From the NCBI RefSeq assembly GCF_000963945.1, contig NZ_BAMW01000057.1:140156-204155 (forward strand): a stretch of DNA of 64,000 bases, read 5' to 3'. Positions 53,640 to 62,637 of this stretch are shown here, piece after piece (position 1 is the stretch's first letter; every line of letters starts with the position of its first letter). The translations under genes and the position numbers were made by a program. The notes under the pieces were generated by a model. It was not told the origin of the DNA, made no database searches, and saw only the letters and a program-made list of their open reading frames with translations. Source of the stretch: Acetobacter indonesiensis. GTDB lineage: Bacteria; Pseudomonadota; Alphaproteobacteria; Acetobacterales; Acetobacteraceae.

Positions 53640-55778
53640 ATGACGCCCGCTCAGGAAACAGCTTCGTTTCAGGCCTTGCCGCCAGAAGCGCCGCTGGTCA
53701 TGCCCGTGCAGGATTTACACGCAGCCCCTGATTTTGAAGGGCGGCCGCGTATTCCTGTCACGTCGCCACAGACCGTTGCCCTACGTCGGCTGGCAGTTCT
53801 TGGGTCGGCTTTTGCCCTGACCGTGTACGGGGCGTGGCGTACCCATAAAGTGTTGGACGCCAACGGCGTATCAACGCTCGGTTTGGTCATGCTGGTGCTG
53901 TTTGTTCTGCTGTTTATGTGGATTGCACTGGCTTTTACGTCGGCTGTGGCCGGGTTTGTGTCTCTGGTGACGCGGGGTGGCTTGGGGTTGGGGATTACGC
54001 GCTCCGGCCCCCTGCCCCAACTGCGCAGCCGCACAGCACTCCTGTTGCCAACGTATAACGAATCGCCACATCGGGTTATGGCGGGCTTGAAGGCTATTTA
54101 CCTGAGCCTGCGTGAAACCGGGCAGATGGGCGCCTTTGATATCTTCATTCTGTCAGACACAACCAACCCGGATGTCTGGATTGAGGAAGAAGCCGCCTTT
54201 CTGGCACTGCGTGAGCAGACTGGTGGCCACAACAATATTTTCTACCGTCGCCGGCATAACAACGTCGAGCGTAAAGCTGGCAACGTGGGTGAGTGGGTAC
54301 GCCGCTTTGGTGGGGCCTATGATCAGATGGTCACGCTGGATGCGGACTCCGTTATGTCTGGTGACACGCTGGTGCGTATGGCCGGTGCCATGGAGCGGCA
54401 TCCGACTGTGGGTCTGATTCAGACATTGCCCGTTATTGTGGGTGGCACCACGCTGTTTGCCCGCATGCAGCAATTTGCCGGGCGCGTATATGGGCCGATT
54501 ATTGCGCATGGTATCGCCTGGTGGCACGGGTCAGAAGGCAATTATTGGGGCCATAACGCGATTATTCGCACCCGTGCCTTTGCCGGACAGGCTGGGCTGC
54601 CGCATGTGCCGGGTCGGCCCCCTTTTGGTGGCCATATCCTTAGTCATGACTTTGTTGAAGCCGCACTGATGCGGCGCGGCGGCTGGGCCATTCACATGGT
54701 GCCCGCGCTTGACGGATCATATGAGGAAAGCCCTCCGTCCTTAACGGATGTTGCCATTCGTGACCGGCGCTGGTGTCAGGGGAATCTTCAGCACGTAAAG
54801 GTGCTGCCGACCAAAGGCCTTCACTGGGTCAGCCGCATGCACATGATTGTGGGCATTGGGGCGTATGTGACCTCCCCGCTTTGGCTGGTGTTTCTGCTGA
54901 CCGGTATTCTGATCTCGCTTCAGGCTCATTTTGAGCGGCCTGAATATTTTGGTGATACCAAAACCCTCTATCCGCATTGGCCGCATGTTGACCCTGTACA
55001 GGCAAAATATGTGTTCATTGGCACCATGGTCATTCTGTTGGCCCCCAAACTGTTGGCTTATATCGCGTTACTGTTTGACCGGGCTACCTGCAAAGGGTGT
55101 GGGGGGGCTATCAGGGCGGCTGGTTCCGTGCTGGCTGAAACCCTGATTGGTGGATTGATTGCCCCTATCGCTATGCTGATCCAGACCTCTGGTGTGGTGT
55201 CCATTCTGTCGGGGCATGACTCTGGCTGGAACACGCAGCGTCGCGATGATGGTGGATTCCCACTGAAGGTTGTGGTGCAGCAATATGCCAAATTTACCCT
55301 GTTCGGGTTGGTTCTGGGTATTGGGGCATGGGTTGTTTCACCATCCCTGTTTTTCTGGATGACGCCTGTGCTGCTGGGTTTGGTGTTTTCTATTCCGCTG
55401 GTGGCGCTGACAAGCAGCCGGGCAGCCGGGCAAAACCTGCGTAAGGCGGGATTGCTGCTGGTGCCGGAAGAAACCTTCCCCCCCGATGTGCTGCAAAAGA
55501 CCGAACAGGCACTGGAAAGTGACGAGTCCCCCAAACTGCCTGACGATGCCTTGCGGGCTTTGCGGGCTGATGGTGGTTTACTGGCGGCCCATGCCGCTAT
55601 GCTGCCGCCAGCGCGGAAAGCGGGTGATCCTATCAACGCAGACAGACTGGTTGGGCTGGTCAAAGTGCAGGAAGCGCCAACACTTGGCGCGGCGGAACGG
55701 CAGTTAACCCCTAAAGAGAAAGCTGCCGTTCTGGGGTGCCATGAAGGGCTTGAGGCCATTTTGCGTCTGCCAGACTAA
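53640..55778 (+). CDS. opgH: Glucan biosynthesis glucosyltransferase OpgH (MdoH)
   Basis: 712 residues, shorter than the ~850 of E. coli OpgH, mainly at the N-terminus. About seven or eight membrane helices surround a GT2 domain: LLPTYNESPHRVMAGL, the DXD-like VTLDADSVMSGDTL, SHDFVEAALMRRGG and RDRRWCQGNLQH (the Q/RxxRW motif). It polymerises UDP-glucose into linear periplasmic beta-glucan across the inner membrane. ATG 53640 almost overlaps the opgG stop. A strong terminator follows at 55804. Confidence 0.95.
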   Translation: MTPAQETASFQALPPEAPLVMPVQDLHAAPDFEGRPRIPVTSPQTVALRRLAVLGSAFALTVYGAWRTHKVLDANGVSTLGLVMLVLFVLLFMWIALAFTSAVAGFVSLVTRGGLGLGITRSGPLPQLRSRTALLLPTYNESPHRVMAGLKAIYLSLRETGQMGAFDIFILSDTTNPDVWIEEEAAFLALREQTGGHNNIFYRRRHNNVERKAGNVGEWVRRFGGAYDQMVTLDADSVMSGDTLVRMAGAMERHPTVGLIQTLPVIVGGTTLFARMQQFAGRVYGPIIAHGIAWWHGSEGNYWGHNAIIRTRAFAGQAGLPHVPGRPPFGGHILSHDFVEAALMRRGGWAIHMVPALDGSYEESPPSLTDVAIRDRRWCQGNLQHVKVLPTKGLHWVSRMHMIVGIGAYVTSPLWLVFLLTGILISLQAHFERPEYFGDTKTLYPHWPHVDPVQAKYVFIGTMVILLAPKLLAYIALLFDRATCKGCGGAIRAAGSVLAETLIGGLIAPIAMLIQTSGVVSILSGHDSGWNTQRRDDGGFPLKVVVQQYAKFTLFGLVLGIGAWVVSPSLFFWMTPVLLGLVFSIPLVALTSSRAAGQNLRKAGLLLVPEETFPPDVLQKTEQALESDESPKLPDDALRALRADGGLLAAHAAMLPPARKAGDPINADRLVGLVKVQEAPTLGAAERQLTPKEKAAVLGCHEGLEAILRLPD

Positions 55779-55803
55779 AAGACGGTTTCTATAAAGAATG
55801 ACA

Positions 55804-55837
55804 AAGCGCAGGGTTTACGACCCTGCGCTTTTTTTAT
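55804..55837 (+). terminator. Intrinsic terminator after opgGH
   Basis: AAGCGCAGGG / CCCTGCGCTT, ten base pairs with a seven-base loop, followed by TTTTTATTG. The 200 bases from here to 56038 contain no gene I can support. Confidence 0.95.
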
Positions 55838-56038
55838 TGTATCGGGTTTGGGGGCTTGAATGGACTGTGATGGAGGAAAGCTCTGCCCTGACGTTTTTCT
55901 GAAATAAAAAGCAGGAGTGCTGGGTGCAGGAACCATCTGAGCTGTTTTCTACTTATTCCTGCCGCACAAAAGCAGTAACAGACGCCCTTAAAGACATGAT
56001 ATGCAGCGTTTTACTGCGCACAGAACAGGATAAGAACC

Positions 56039-56920
56039 ATGCGTCTGGATGATGAACGGGAAAGCTCCAATATTGAAGACCGTCGGGGTTCCAGTGGTGG
56101 GGGTGGCGGGCGTTCGCCTATTCGTATTGGCAGTATTGGTGGCTTGGTTCTTGTTCTCGGTGCGTTGTATTTTGGGGTGGACCCGCGTCTGGTCATGAAC
56201 CTGCTGGAGGGTGGTGGGTCAATGACCACCAGTTCAGGCCCAACGGTTGCACAGCAACAGGGGGCACCTGCGGGAAATGATGCCCAGAAACAATTTATTT
56301 CCCGTGTTCTGGCCTCCACAGAAGATGTGTGGACAACGTATTTTCAGCAGATGGGCCGCACTTATCATGACCCGCGTCTGGTGCTGTTTACGGGCAGTGT
56401 GCATTCAGGGTGTGGGTACGCCCAGACAGCCGTTGGTCCGTTCTATTGCCCTGCGGACCATAAAGTTTATCTCGATCTGGCCTTTTTTCAGGAATTGCAG
56501 GGCCGTCTTGGGGCCGGAGGTGACTTTGCCAAGGCATACGTCGTCGCACATGAAATTGGGCATCATGTTCAAAACGAACTGGGCATCATGCAGCAAGTTG
56601 AAAATCAGAAATCCGGCCTGTCCCAAACTGGGGAAGGCGGCACGTCTGTAAGAATAGAATTGCAGGCAGACTGCTTTGCCGGTGTCTGGGCAAAACGCGC
56701 CAATGACGCCAAAAGTATTCTTCAGAATGGTGATATTGAGGAAGGAATGAACGCCGCTGCCGCCGTTGGAGATGACCGGTTACAGAAACAGGCGCAGGGC
56801 TATGTGGTGCCTGACAGCTTTACCCACGGGTCATCCGCGCAACGTGTGCAATGGTTCCGCCGCGGTCTTCAAACCGGTGACGTTAACCAGTGCAATACGT
56901 TCAGCAGTTCCTCACTTTAA
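56039..56920 (+). CDS. YpfJ-type neutral zinc metallopeptidase family protein
   Basis: 293 residues. It starts RLDDERESSNIEDRRG with a Gly-rich stretch and one membrane segment (GGLVLVLGALYFGVDP), then an extracytoplasmic domain. The zinc motif HEIGHHVQN (~residue 180) and the downstream ELQADCFAGVWA acid (~211) are typical of the putative neutral zinc metallopeptidase family (YpfJ). Proteolytic activity is predicted but little studied. ATG 56039 follows AGGATAAGAACC. A terminator follows. Confidence 0.92.
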   Translation: MRLDDERESSNIEDRRGSSGGGGGRSPIRIGSIGGLVLVLGALYFGVDPRLVMNLLEGGGSMTTSSGPTVAQQQGAPAGNDAQKQFISRVLASTEDVWTTYFQQMGRTYHDPRLVLFTGSVHSGCGYAQTAVGPFYCPADHKVYLDLAFFQELQGRLGAGGDFAKAYVVAHEIGHHVQNELGIMQQVENQKSGLSQTGEGGTSVRIELQADCFAGVWAKRANDAKSILQNGDIEEGMNAAAAVGDDRLQKQAQGYVVPDSFTHGSSAQRVQWFRRGLQTGDVNQCNTFSSSSL

Positions 56921-56933
56921 GAAAGAGAACGCG

Positions 56934-56962
56934 AAAGGGGGTTATAGCGCCCCCTTTTTAGA
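56934..56962 (+). terminator. Intrinsic terminator after the metallopeptidase gene
   Basis: AAAGGGGG / CCCCCTTT stem with a loop of about eight bases, followed by TTAGAATATTTT. Confidence 0.85.
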
Positions 56963-57043
56963 ATATTTTACGGGTGTAAAAGCTTGAAATCCAGCGGAGG
57001 GAATCGGGGGTGTTATACGCCTCCCCCTCTCCCCCCATGTGCG

Positions 57044-58000
57044 TTACACCGCGCTGGCTGTATCAAGTTCTGTGATATCTTCAGGATTCAACACAAGTGT
57101 TGCGGCTTTTGCAAAGCTGGCCACATGCTCACGGCGTGTGGCGCTGGCAATGGGGGCCGTAACCCCTTTGCGGGCAATTAACCACGCAAGGGCAATTTCA
57201 GCCTGTGTCGCGTCATGACGCTGGGCAACGTGGTCAAGGGCTGACAAAATGCTTACGCCACGGGCATCAAGATATTTTACAATCCCTTTTCCGCGTGTGC
57301 TTTGCGTCAGATCAGCTTCTGATCGGTATTTTCCACTCAGAAAGCCCGAAGCAAGGCTGTAGTAGGTGACAACACCAATATCATTTTGCAGGCAGAGATC
57401 ACGCAGTGGGCCATCATAGCTGGCGCGATCGTAGAGGTTATATTCGGGCTGCAAGACATCATAACGTGGCAGAGAATGGGTTTTAGCGACATCCAGCGCT
57501 GTGCCAAGTTGCTGGGCGTCCAGATTGGAGGCTCCGATAGCGCGGATTTTCCCGGCCTTTAGGAGTTTTTCATAAGCACCCAATGTTTCTTCGTAAGGCG
57601 TTTCGGCATCTGGCCAATGGGAGAAATATAAATCAATGCGCTCAATACCCAACCGTTTGAGTGAGCGTTCAACGGCTTCCAAGATCCAGCGTGCGGAAAG
57701 ACCTTTTTCTCCCGGCTTGCCGAGGTCTGCCCCGACCTTGGTAAAAATAAGCACCTGATCGCGCTTGTTGGGGTTCTCTTTCAGCCAGTTGCCAATAATG
57801 GTTTCTGATTCACCGCCTGTATTGCCCGGACTCCAGAGCGAATACACATCGGCCGTATCAATGGCGTTAAAACCGTAATCCACAAAGGCGTCCAGAATGG
57901 AAAAGCTGGTTTTTTCATCAATGGTCCAGCCAAAAACATTCCCACCGAAAACGATAGGGGCAATCTTCAGGTCGGTTTTACCCAGACGACGAAAGTCCAT
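57044..58000 (-). CDS. Aldo/keto reductase
   Basis: 318 residues. TIM-barrel AKR motifs: DFRRLGKTDLKIAPIVFGG, NAIDTADVYSLWSPGNTGGESE with the active-site Asp and Tyr, FTKVG with the Lys, and LYFSHWPD with the His. The C-terminal NADPH site (ALAWLIARKGVTAPIASATRREHV) is present. It reduces carbonyl compounds with NADPH, close to the YajO/Tas-like class. The ATG at 58000 has GGAGAAAAGCC upstream. The 249 bases to nagA hold no gene that I can support. Confidence 0.93.
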   Translation of the reverse strand: MDFRRLGKTDLKIAPIVFGGNVFGWTIDEKTSFSILDAFVDYGFNAIDTADVYSLWSPGNTGGESETIIGNWLKENPNKRDQVLIFTKVGADLGKPGEKGLSARWILEAVERSLKRLGIERIDLYFSHWPDAETPYEETLGAYEKLLKAGKIRAIGASNLDAQQLGTALDVAKTHSLPRYDVLQPEYNLYDRASYDGPLRDLCLQNDIGVVTYYSLASGFLSGKYRSEADLTQSTRGKGIVKYLDARGVSILSALDHVAQRHDATQAEIALAWLIARKGVTAPIASATRREHVASFAKAATLVLNPEDITELDTASAV

Positions 58001-58249
58001 GGCTTTTCTCCTTCTCTAAAATGCGCGACCACTCTTTGCGATTTTGTAGGGGATCCTGTGCGGTTAAGTGGGAGTATACCCCGCACACGCTGTTTGTTGT
58101 AATGGGCAAGAGCGATACGGATGAAGAGGCCTGGATGGGAAAAATCCAGACCCTGTAAGGTTAAAATAACGCAAATTTTGATAAACTGTTTCACAAGACT
58201 GCGATAACTCAGTTTAGGCGGCCCGTCTTATGATTAGTGTGGTGGGACA

Positions 58250-59353
58250 TCAGTGAATGCGCTGGCCACCAACCCAGACTTCCTGCACCATGAACGTGCT
58301 GTCCATCACGACATAATCGGCGCGTTTTCCGGCCTCCAGCGTGCCGCGATCAGTCAACCCCAGATAGGCAGCAGGATTTGTGCTGAGGAGTGCCGCCGCC
58401 TTGACCAAAGGGGTGCCGGTTTGCAGGGCATTGCGTAGGGCAACATCCAGCGTCAGTACGCTTCCGGCCAGACTGCCATCTGGCAGGCGGACAGCACCAT
58501 CTTTCACAATGACATCCTGCCCACCAAGCTGACTTGGGCCTTCTGGCAACCCTGTGGCGCGCATGGCATCGGTGACAAATAGAAGCCTGTCTCCCATGAC
58601 TTTATGGGCCAGTTTGAATGTAGCCGTGTGAACATGGTGCGTATCAAAAATCAGTTCTGCGTAAGCATCGCTACACATCAGGGCAGTTACTGGGCCGGGT
58701 TTGCGGCTTGTAATTGGGGCCATGGCGTTGAACAAATGTGTGGCCCCGGCAATGCCTCCGGCAGCGCAGACACGACAGATTGCGTGCTCGGTCTGCTCAT
58801 AGCTTGCAACGGTATGACCCATGCTGACACGCACACTCGCAGCCACGAAGCGCTCCATTGCCTGCTCGGCGTGGTCAAGTTCCGGGGCCAGCGTTACAAC
58901 CTTGACGCATCCTGTCGCTAAAGCCTCGTTGACGCGTTCTGCTGAGGGGGGAATGGCATAGGGTGGCTGCGCGCCCAATTTGTGCGGGCTGACAAACGGC
59001 CCTTCAAGATGCGCGCCATGAACCACGGGGCCGTTTGGAATTTGCGTGCGTACAACTTCAGCTACGGCATGAAGCGCATCCATCACGTCGGCCCATGGGC
59101 GTGTAATGGTTGTTGGCAGAATGGTGGTCGTGCCATGAGTGGCATGAAAGCGTGACAGGGTATGAATAGCGCTGACACCATCCATTGTATCTGCCCCATT
59201 GCCGCCATGGACATGCCCGTCAATAAATCCCGGCAGAATATAGCGGTCAGGCACCGACGCTGTTTCTGAAACTGCTGTGATGGTTTCAGAAAACTCTAAT
59301 GTGCCGGCAATAATCCGGTCCGGGAGAACAAGGTGTCCGCTAAGGTTGGGCAT
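58250..59353 (-). CDS. nagA: N-acetylglucosamine-6-phosphate deacetylase NagA
   Basis: 367 residues of the amidohydrolase fold. Metal and substrate motifs: LPGFIDGHVHGGNGADTMD (HxH), GAHLEGPFVSP, GHTVASYEQ, THLFNAM and LLFVTDAMRATG with the catalytic Asp. It removes acetate from GlcNAc-6-phosphate to give glucosamine-6-phosphate. It lies 40 bases after the sugar transporter gene, last in the nagK-nagP-nagA unit. NagB, the next enzyme, is not in the window. Confidence 0.95.
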   Translation of the reverse strand: MPNLSGHLVLPDRIIAGTLEFSETITAVSETASVPDRYILPGFIDGHVHGGNGADTMDGVSAIHTLSRFHATHGTTTILPTTITRPWADVMDALHAVAEVVRTQIPNGPVVHGAHLEGPFVSPHKLGAQPPYAIPPSAERVNEALATGCVKVVTLAPELDHAEQAMERFVAASVRVSMGHTVASYEQTEHAICRVCAAGGIAGATHLFNAMAPITSRKPGPVTALMCSDAYAELIFDTHHVHTATFKLAHKVMGDRLLFVTDAMRATGLPEGPSQLGGQDVIVKDGAVRLPDGSLAGSVLTLDVALRNALQTGTPLVKAAALLSTNPAAYLGLTDRGTLEAGKRADYVVMDSTFMVQEVWVGGQRIH

Positions 59354-59393
59354 AAGGACGCTCTATGATTTTAAGACGTAAGGGCTTTAAGGG

Positions 59394-60692
59394 TTAGACC
59401 GCTGACCGGCGCATATACAGGGCAATCAGGGCGTAGCCAGTTACGGTCAGGCTTGTAAACACACCCTGAAACCCGAACAGGGTTTTCAGCCAGACAAAAA
59501 GCTGGGGAACAATACCGCCGCCACAATATGCCATGACCAGACAGGCCGCGACCAAAGGAGCGGCTTTGCCCGTATTTTTCAAAACTGTTGGAAAAAGACC
59601 CGGAAAAATCATGGCATTTGCAACACCCAGCAGGGCTACGCATAACACAGCACTATAGCCATGCGCCATAAAGGCCAGCAGGCTCAGCACCGCTCCTGCC
59701 ATGCAGGAATAGAAGGTGTAGCGTTCCTGCGAGCAGAAGCGGGGCGTGCAGACCATACCCAAACAATATCCAGCGAGCATACCTGTCAGGGTTAGGGCCG
59801 TAAAAAAGCGTGTCTGGTTCAGGGGAAGACCAAAACCCTGTGCATATGTGCCAATGGCATCGCCTGCCATAACCTCAACCCCGACATACAGAAACATTGC
59901 CCCAATACCGCAGAGCACATGCGGGGAAAGCAGCATCTGCCGTGTTGGGGGCGATGAAGGGTCTGTTGAAAGAGGAGACGCTGTGTCAGGTGGCTGAATA
60001 TCCGGCAGACTGGAAAGCGCAACCGCCCCCGCGGTCAGGAGCATCAGCACAGCCATACCAAGGTAAGGCCAGTAAATGGCCTGCACAAATTGCCCTAACA
60101 ATGCGGCGCGGGCGGCCGGGTCAGTCATGGTAGCGGCCTGATGTGCAACGCCCTCAATATCGCCCATGACAAGGGTTGCAAGCACGATAGGGGCCAGTAT
60201 GCCCGCAAATTTGTTGCAGATGCCCATAATGGCAATGCGCTGCGCGGCTTTCTGTGCCGGCCCCAGAAAGCTGACGTAAGGGTTTACAGCAACCTGAAGC
60301 AGGGCAAGCCCACAACCAAGAACAAGTAAGCCTGCCAACGCTGCACCATACACCCCGGCGGCAATAAATTGCCCTGTGCCAGCCATACCCAGAGCCATTA
60401 CCATAAGAGAAAGGGAAAGGCCGCGTTTCAGACCCGTGCGGGTAATGACCCATGAAGCTGGAATAGCAAAGAAGAAATAGGAAAAATAGAAAACCAGAGG
60501 AATAAAAAAAGCGCTTATATCATCAAGAGAAAAGGACACCCGGACGAATGAGATCAACGGTCCGTTCAGCCATGTGACAAACCCGATCAGAAAAAAAAGA
60601 CCGGCTGTCAGCATCAGGGGTGTCCACCCGTAAGCGCCAGCAGGGCAACGGTGTGTGTCTTGCAGGGCGGCGGGCTGGTTCTCAACCGACAT
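59394..60692 (-). CDS. FucP/GluP-type sugar MFS transporter, probable N-acetylglucosamine permease
   Basis: 432 residues from ATG 60692, or 437 from ATG 60707; neither has a strong Shine-Dalgarno site. Twelve membrane helices. The opening LFFLIGFVTWLNGPLISFVR and the AFFIPLVFYFSYFFFAIPASWV stretch mark the FucP/GluP/NagP family of sugar-proton symporters. Its start overlaps the end of the kinase gene, and nagA follows, so N-acetylglucosamine is the likely substrate (NagP role). Substrate assignment rests on context. Confidence 0.88.
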   Translation of the reverse strand: MSVENQPAALQDTHRCPAGAYGWTPLMLTAGLFFLIGFVTWLNGPLISFVRVSFSLDDISAFFIPLVFYFSYFFFAIPASWVITRTGLKRGLSLSLMVMALGMAGTGQFIAAGVYGAALAGLLVLGCGLALLQVAVNPYVSFLGPAQKAAQRIAIMGICNKFAGILAPIVLATLVMGDIEGVAHQAATMTDPAARAALLGQFVQAIYWPYLGMAVLMLLTAGAVALSSLPDIQPPDTASPLSTDPSSPPTRQMLLSPHVLCGIGAMFLYVGVEVMAGDAIGTYAQGFGLPLNQTRFFTALTLTGMLAGYCLGMVCTPRFCSQERYTFYSCMAGAVLSLLAFMAHGYSAVLCVALLGVANAMIFPGLFPTVLKNTGKAAPLVAACLVMAYCGGGIVPQLFVWLKTLFGFQGVFTSLTVTGYALIALYMRRSAV

Positions 60693-61767
60693 CAGAGGCA
60701 GCCCCATTTGATGAAAGGGCAGCGTTGTTCCGCCCGACCGGCGGCGGGTGAACCGGATGGCTGGAAGGGAGATTTTTCAGGCTTTGTGCCAAAGTGGCAA
60801 TCCATTGGCTGTCTATGCTCCAGCCCGCCTGTCTGGCAGCGCGCAGCACGCCGCCTCCTAGCGGTGCAAGGATGGGAAGCTGGGGTGCGCCACATAACGC
60901 AGTAAGTTCGGCCCGGATACGGGGGCTATTGAACACGCTGCCAGCGTAGCTCCACGGCAGGGTGTCTCCGCCCAGACGGGCGCGGGCTGTATGAATATGG
61001 GCTGCCAGTTGGGCGGCGGCATCTTTCAGCAAGGCTGTTGCCTGCACGCAGCCTGCTTCGGCTAGTTCATCAACAAGTCGGGCGCATTGCGCCACAGCCG
61101 AGCGTGGCCGTGGCTGTTCTGCGTGCCAGCCCAGTAAGGCATCCATGGCGGCGGGGGCTGTCGTGGGCCACCCCATATGGGTGCAAACGGCCTGTGCAAA
61201 CCCGACAGCCTCCGGTTTGCGCCCATCCAGTGCCTGACAGATAAATTGCAGCGCCGTGCGACCTATCCAGTAAGCACTTCCTTCATCCCCGAAGGTGCCG
61301 CCCCATCCCCCAACGCGGGCCGTGTTTCCGTTTCCGTCATGTGCCCATGCCATTGACCCTGTGCCGGACAGCAGCAGCACCCCTGCGTTACCGGCAAAAG
61401 CGCCGGTGCAGGCCATATCAACATCGTTGCTCAGGCTCAGGCTCAGGGTGCCATCAGGGCAGAGTGTGTGCAGATGGGTGCGGATTGTCTGGCCTAGCGC
61501 GCGGTTTTCACCATAGCCAGCCAAACCGAAAGCCGCGGCCTGCACACCTGTGCTGAGGGGAAGGACAAGGTCAGACAGTATCTGCTGCCAGTCTGGCTGA
61601 TCAAACGGATTACTACCGCTGGTTGTATAATAGCCCTGAATCTGCCCGTCCTGCGCTACGCGGACTGCGGCGGTTTTGGTGCCCCCGCCATCAACGGCCA
61701 GAACGGCAGGCACCGACCATGCGGCCGGTACGAAAGCAGGCGAAAGAGAGGCTGGGCTGTCAGTCAC
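60682..61767 (-). CDS. BadF/BcrA-type sugar kinase, probable N-acetylglucosamine kinase
   Basis: 361 residues from GTG 61767. The ATPase phosphate-1 motif is VLAVDGGGTKTAAVRV; the second is VLLLSGTGSMAWAHDGNG; GGWGGTFGDEGSAYWIG matches the BadF/NagK group. It would phosphorylate the sugar brought in by the MFS carrier so that NagA can act. First gene of the nag unit; its 3' end overlaps the transporter start by 11 bases. No GntR or LacI regulator is adjacent. Confidence 0.9.
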   Translation of the reverse strand: MTDSPASLSPAFVPAAWSVPAVLAVDGGGTKTAAVRVAQDGQIQGYYTTSGSNPFDQPDWQQILSDLVLPLSTGVQAAAFGLAGYGENRALGQTIRTHLHTLCPDGTLSLSLSNDVDMACTGAFAGNAGVLLLSGTGSMAWAHDGNGNTARVGGWGGTFGDEGSAYWIGRTALQFICQALDGRKPEAVGFAQAVCTHMGWPTTAPAAMDALLGWHAEQPRPRSAVAQCARLVDELAEAGCVQATALLKDAAAQLAAHIHTARARLGGDTLPWSYAGSVFNSPRIRAELTALCGAPQLPILAPLGGGVLRAARQAGWSIDSQWIATLAQSLKNLPSSHPVHPPPVGRNNAALSSNGAASDVG

Positions 61768-61888
61768 AGAAAAAACACCACCACGAAAAAAGCAGGTATC
61801 GTTTCGGAAAGCCTATAACTTTTTCAATAAGGCGGCCAGTTGTCGTATGACTGTCAGCACTTAACCGGAGGATAAGGAGAACCGGTTA

Positions 61889-62326
61889 TCAGTTTTCTGG
61901 TGACGGCCCATCAGGCAGGCTGCCCAGACGTTCGCAGGCCTGCGCCAGTTTGATGTCGGGGTTTGGTGTTTCACACAAAGCCCGGACGTCAGGCGCGCAC
62001 ATTTCAATCGAATTTTCAAAATCGGATTCAAGCACATCCTGCGCGATGGCCAGATCCTGATCATTGGTGTGTTTCTGCTCTTCTTCCAGTTGATCCTGCG
62101 TTTTGTGCAGATCTTTCAGGGAATTGATGCAGGCTTCACTGGCGGCTTCGGGTTTGAATTGCAGCACGGCCAGTTCTTTCTGAAGCTGCGCGTTTGGCAC
62201 CTTGCTCCGAACTTCACCACCAGAGTCCCCGCCCGACTCATCGGCCTGCGCGACTAGAGGGGCCGAAAGCGCTGCCAGCAGCAGGGCCGCAACAAGGAGG
62301 GGATGGCTGAATCGGGGCACGCTCAA
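61889..62326 (-). CDS. Small secreted protein of unknown function
   Basis: 145 residues with a clear Sec signal (PLLVAALLLAALSAPLVAQA, cut before DESGGD). The mature chain is acidic, helical and partly coiled-coil-like (LHKTQDQLEEEQKHTNDQDLAIAQDVLES). Four Cys (EACINS, EMCAPD, ALCETP, QACERL) could form two disulfides, suggesting a stable periplasmic helical bundle. No recognised family. It reads away from the SRP RNA gene. Confidence 0.75.
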   Translation of the reverse strand: MSVPRFSHPLLVAALLLAALSAPLVAQADESGGDSGGEVRSKVPNAQLQKELAVLQFKPEAASEACINSLKDLHKTQDQLEEEQKHTNDQDLAIAQDVLESDFENSIEMCAPDVRALCETPNPDIKLAQACERLGSLPDGPSPEN

Positions 62327-62477
62327 ACTCTCTGTGCAACAGGGAACCTACCGGGCCGGATGCACCGGTTGTTCTGTCCTAGCGTGCAGAGGGCGTTGTG
62401 GCAAAGAGAGAAAGGGCGGTCAAAGCTCATATCAGTAGCAGGGTTGGCAGGGGCAGGGGTTTGGTGCTATCCCTGTC

Positions 62478-62578
62478 AGCGGAAAGTCGGCGGTGGACGG
62501 GCACCTTGTTGACCAGGTCAGGTCCGGAAGGAAGCAGCCACAGTAAGTTTCGTCCGGGTCATTGTCCGGCTTTCCACC
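62478..62578 (+). ncRNA. ffs: 4.5S signal recognition particle RNA
   Basis: The apical SRP Alu-less signature GACCAGGTCAGGTCCGGAAG followed by GAAGCAGCC (62511-62540) is diagnostic. The ends GGAAAGTCGG (62481-62490) and CCGGCTTTCC (62566-62575) pair to close the long hairpin. It forms the bacterial SRP with Ffh to target membrane proteins. Position just before dnaX is conserved in many bacteria. Exact ends are estimated. Confidence 0.95.
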
Positions 62579-62637
62579 GTTTTCCGCCCGGTTATTACCG
62601 TATCCTGCGGGCGTGACTCTTACTTTTCGGAACAGTC

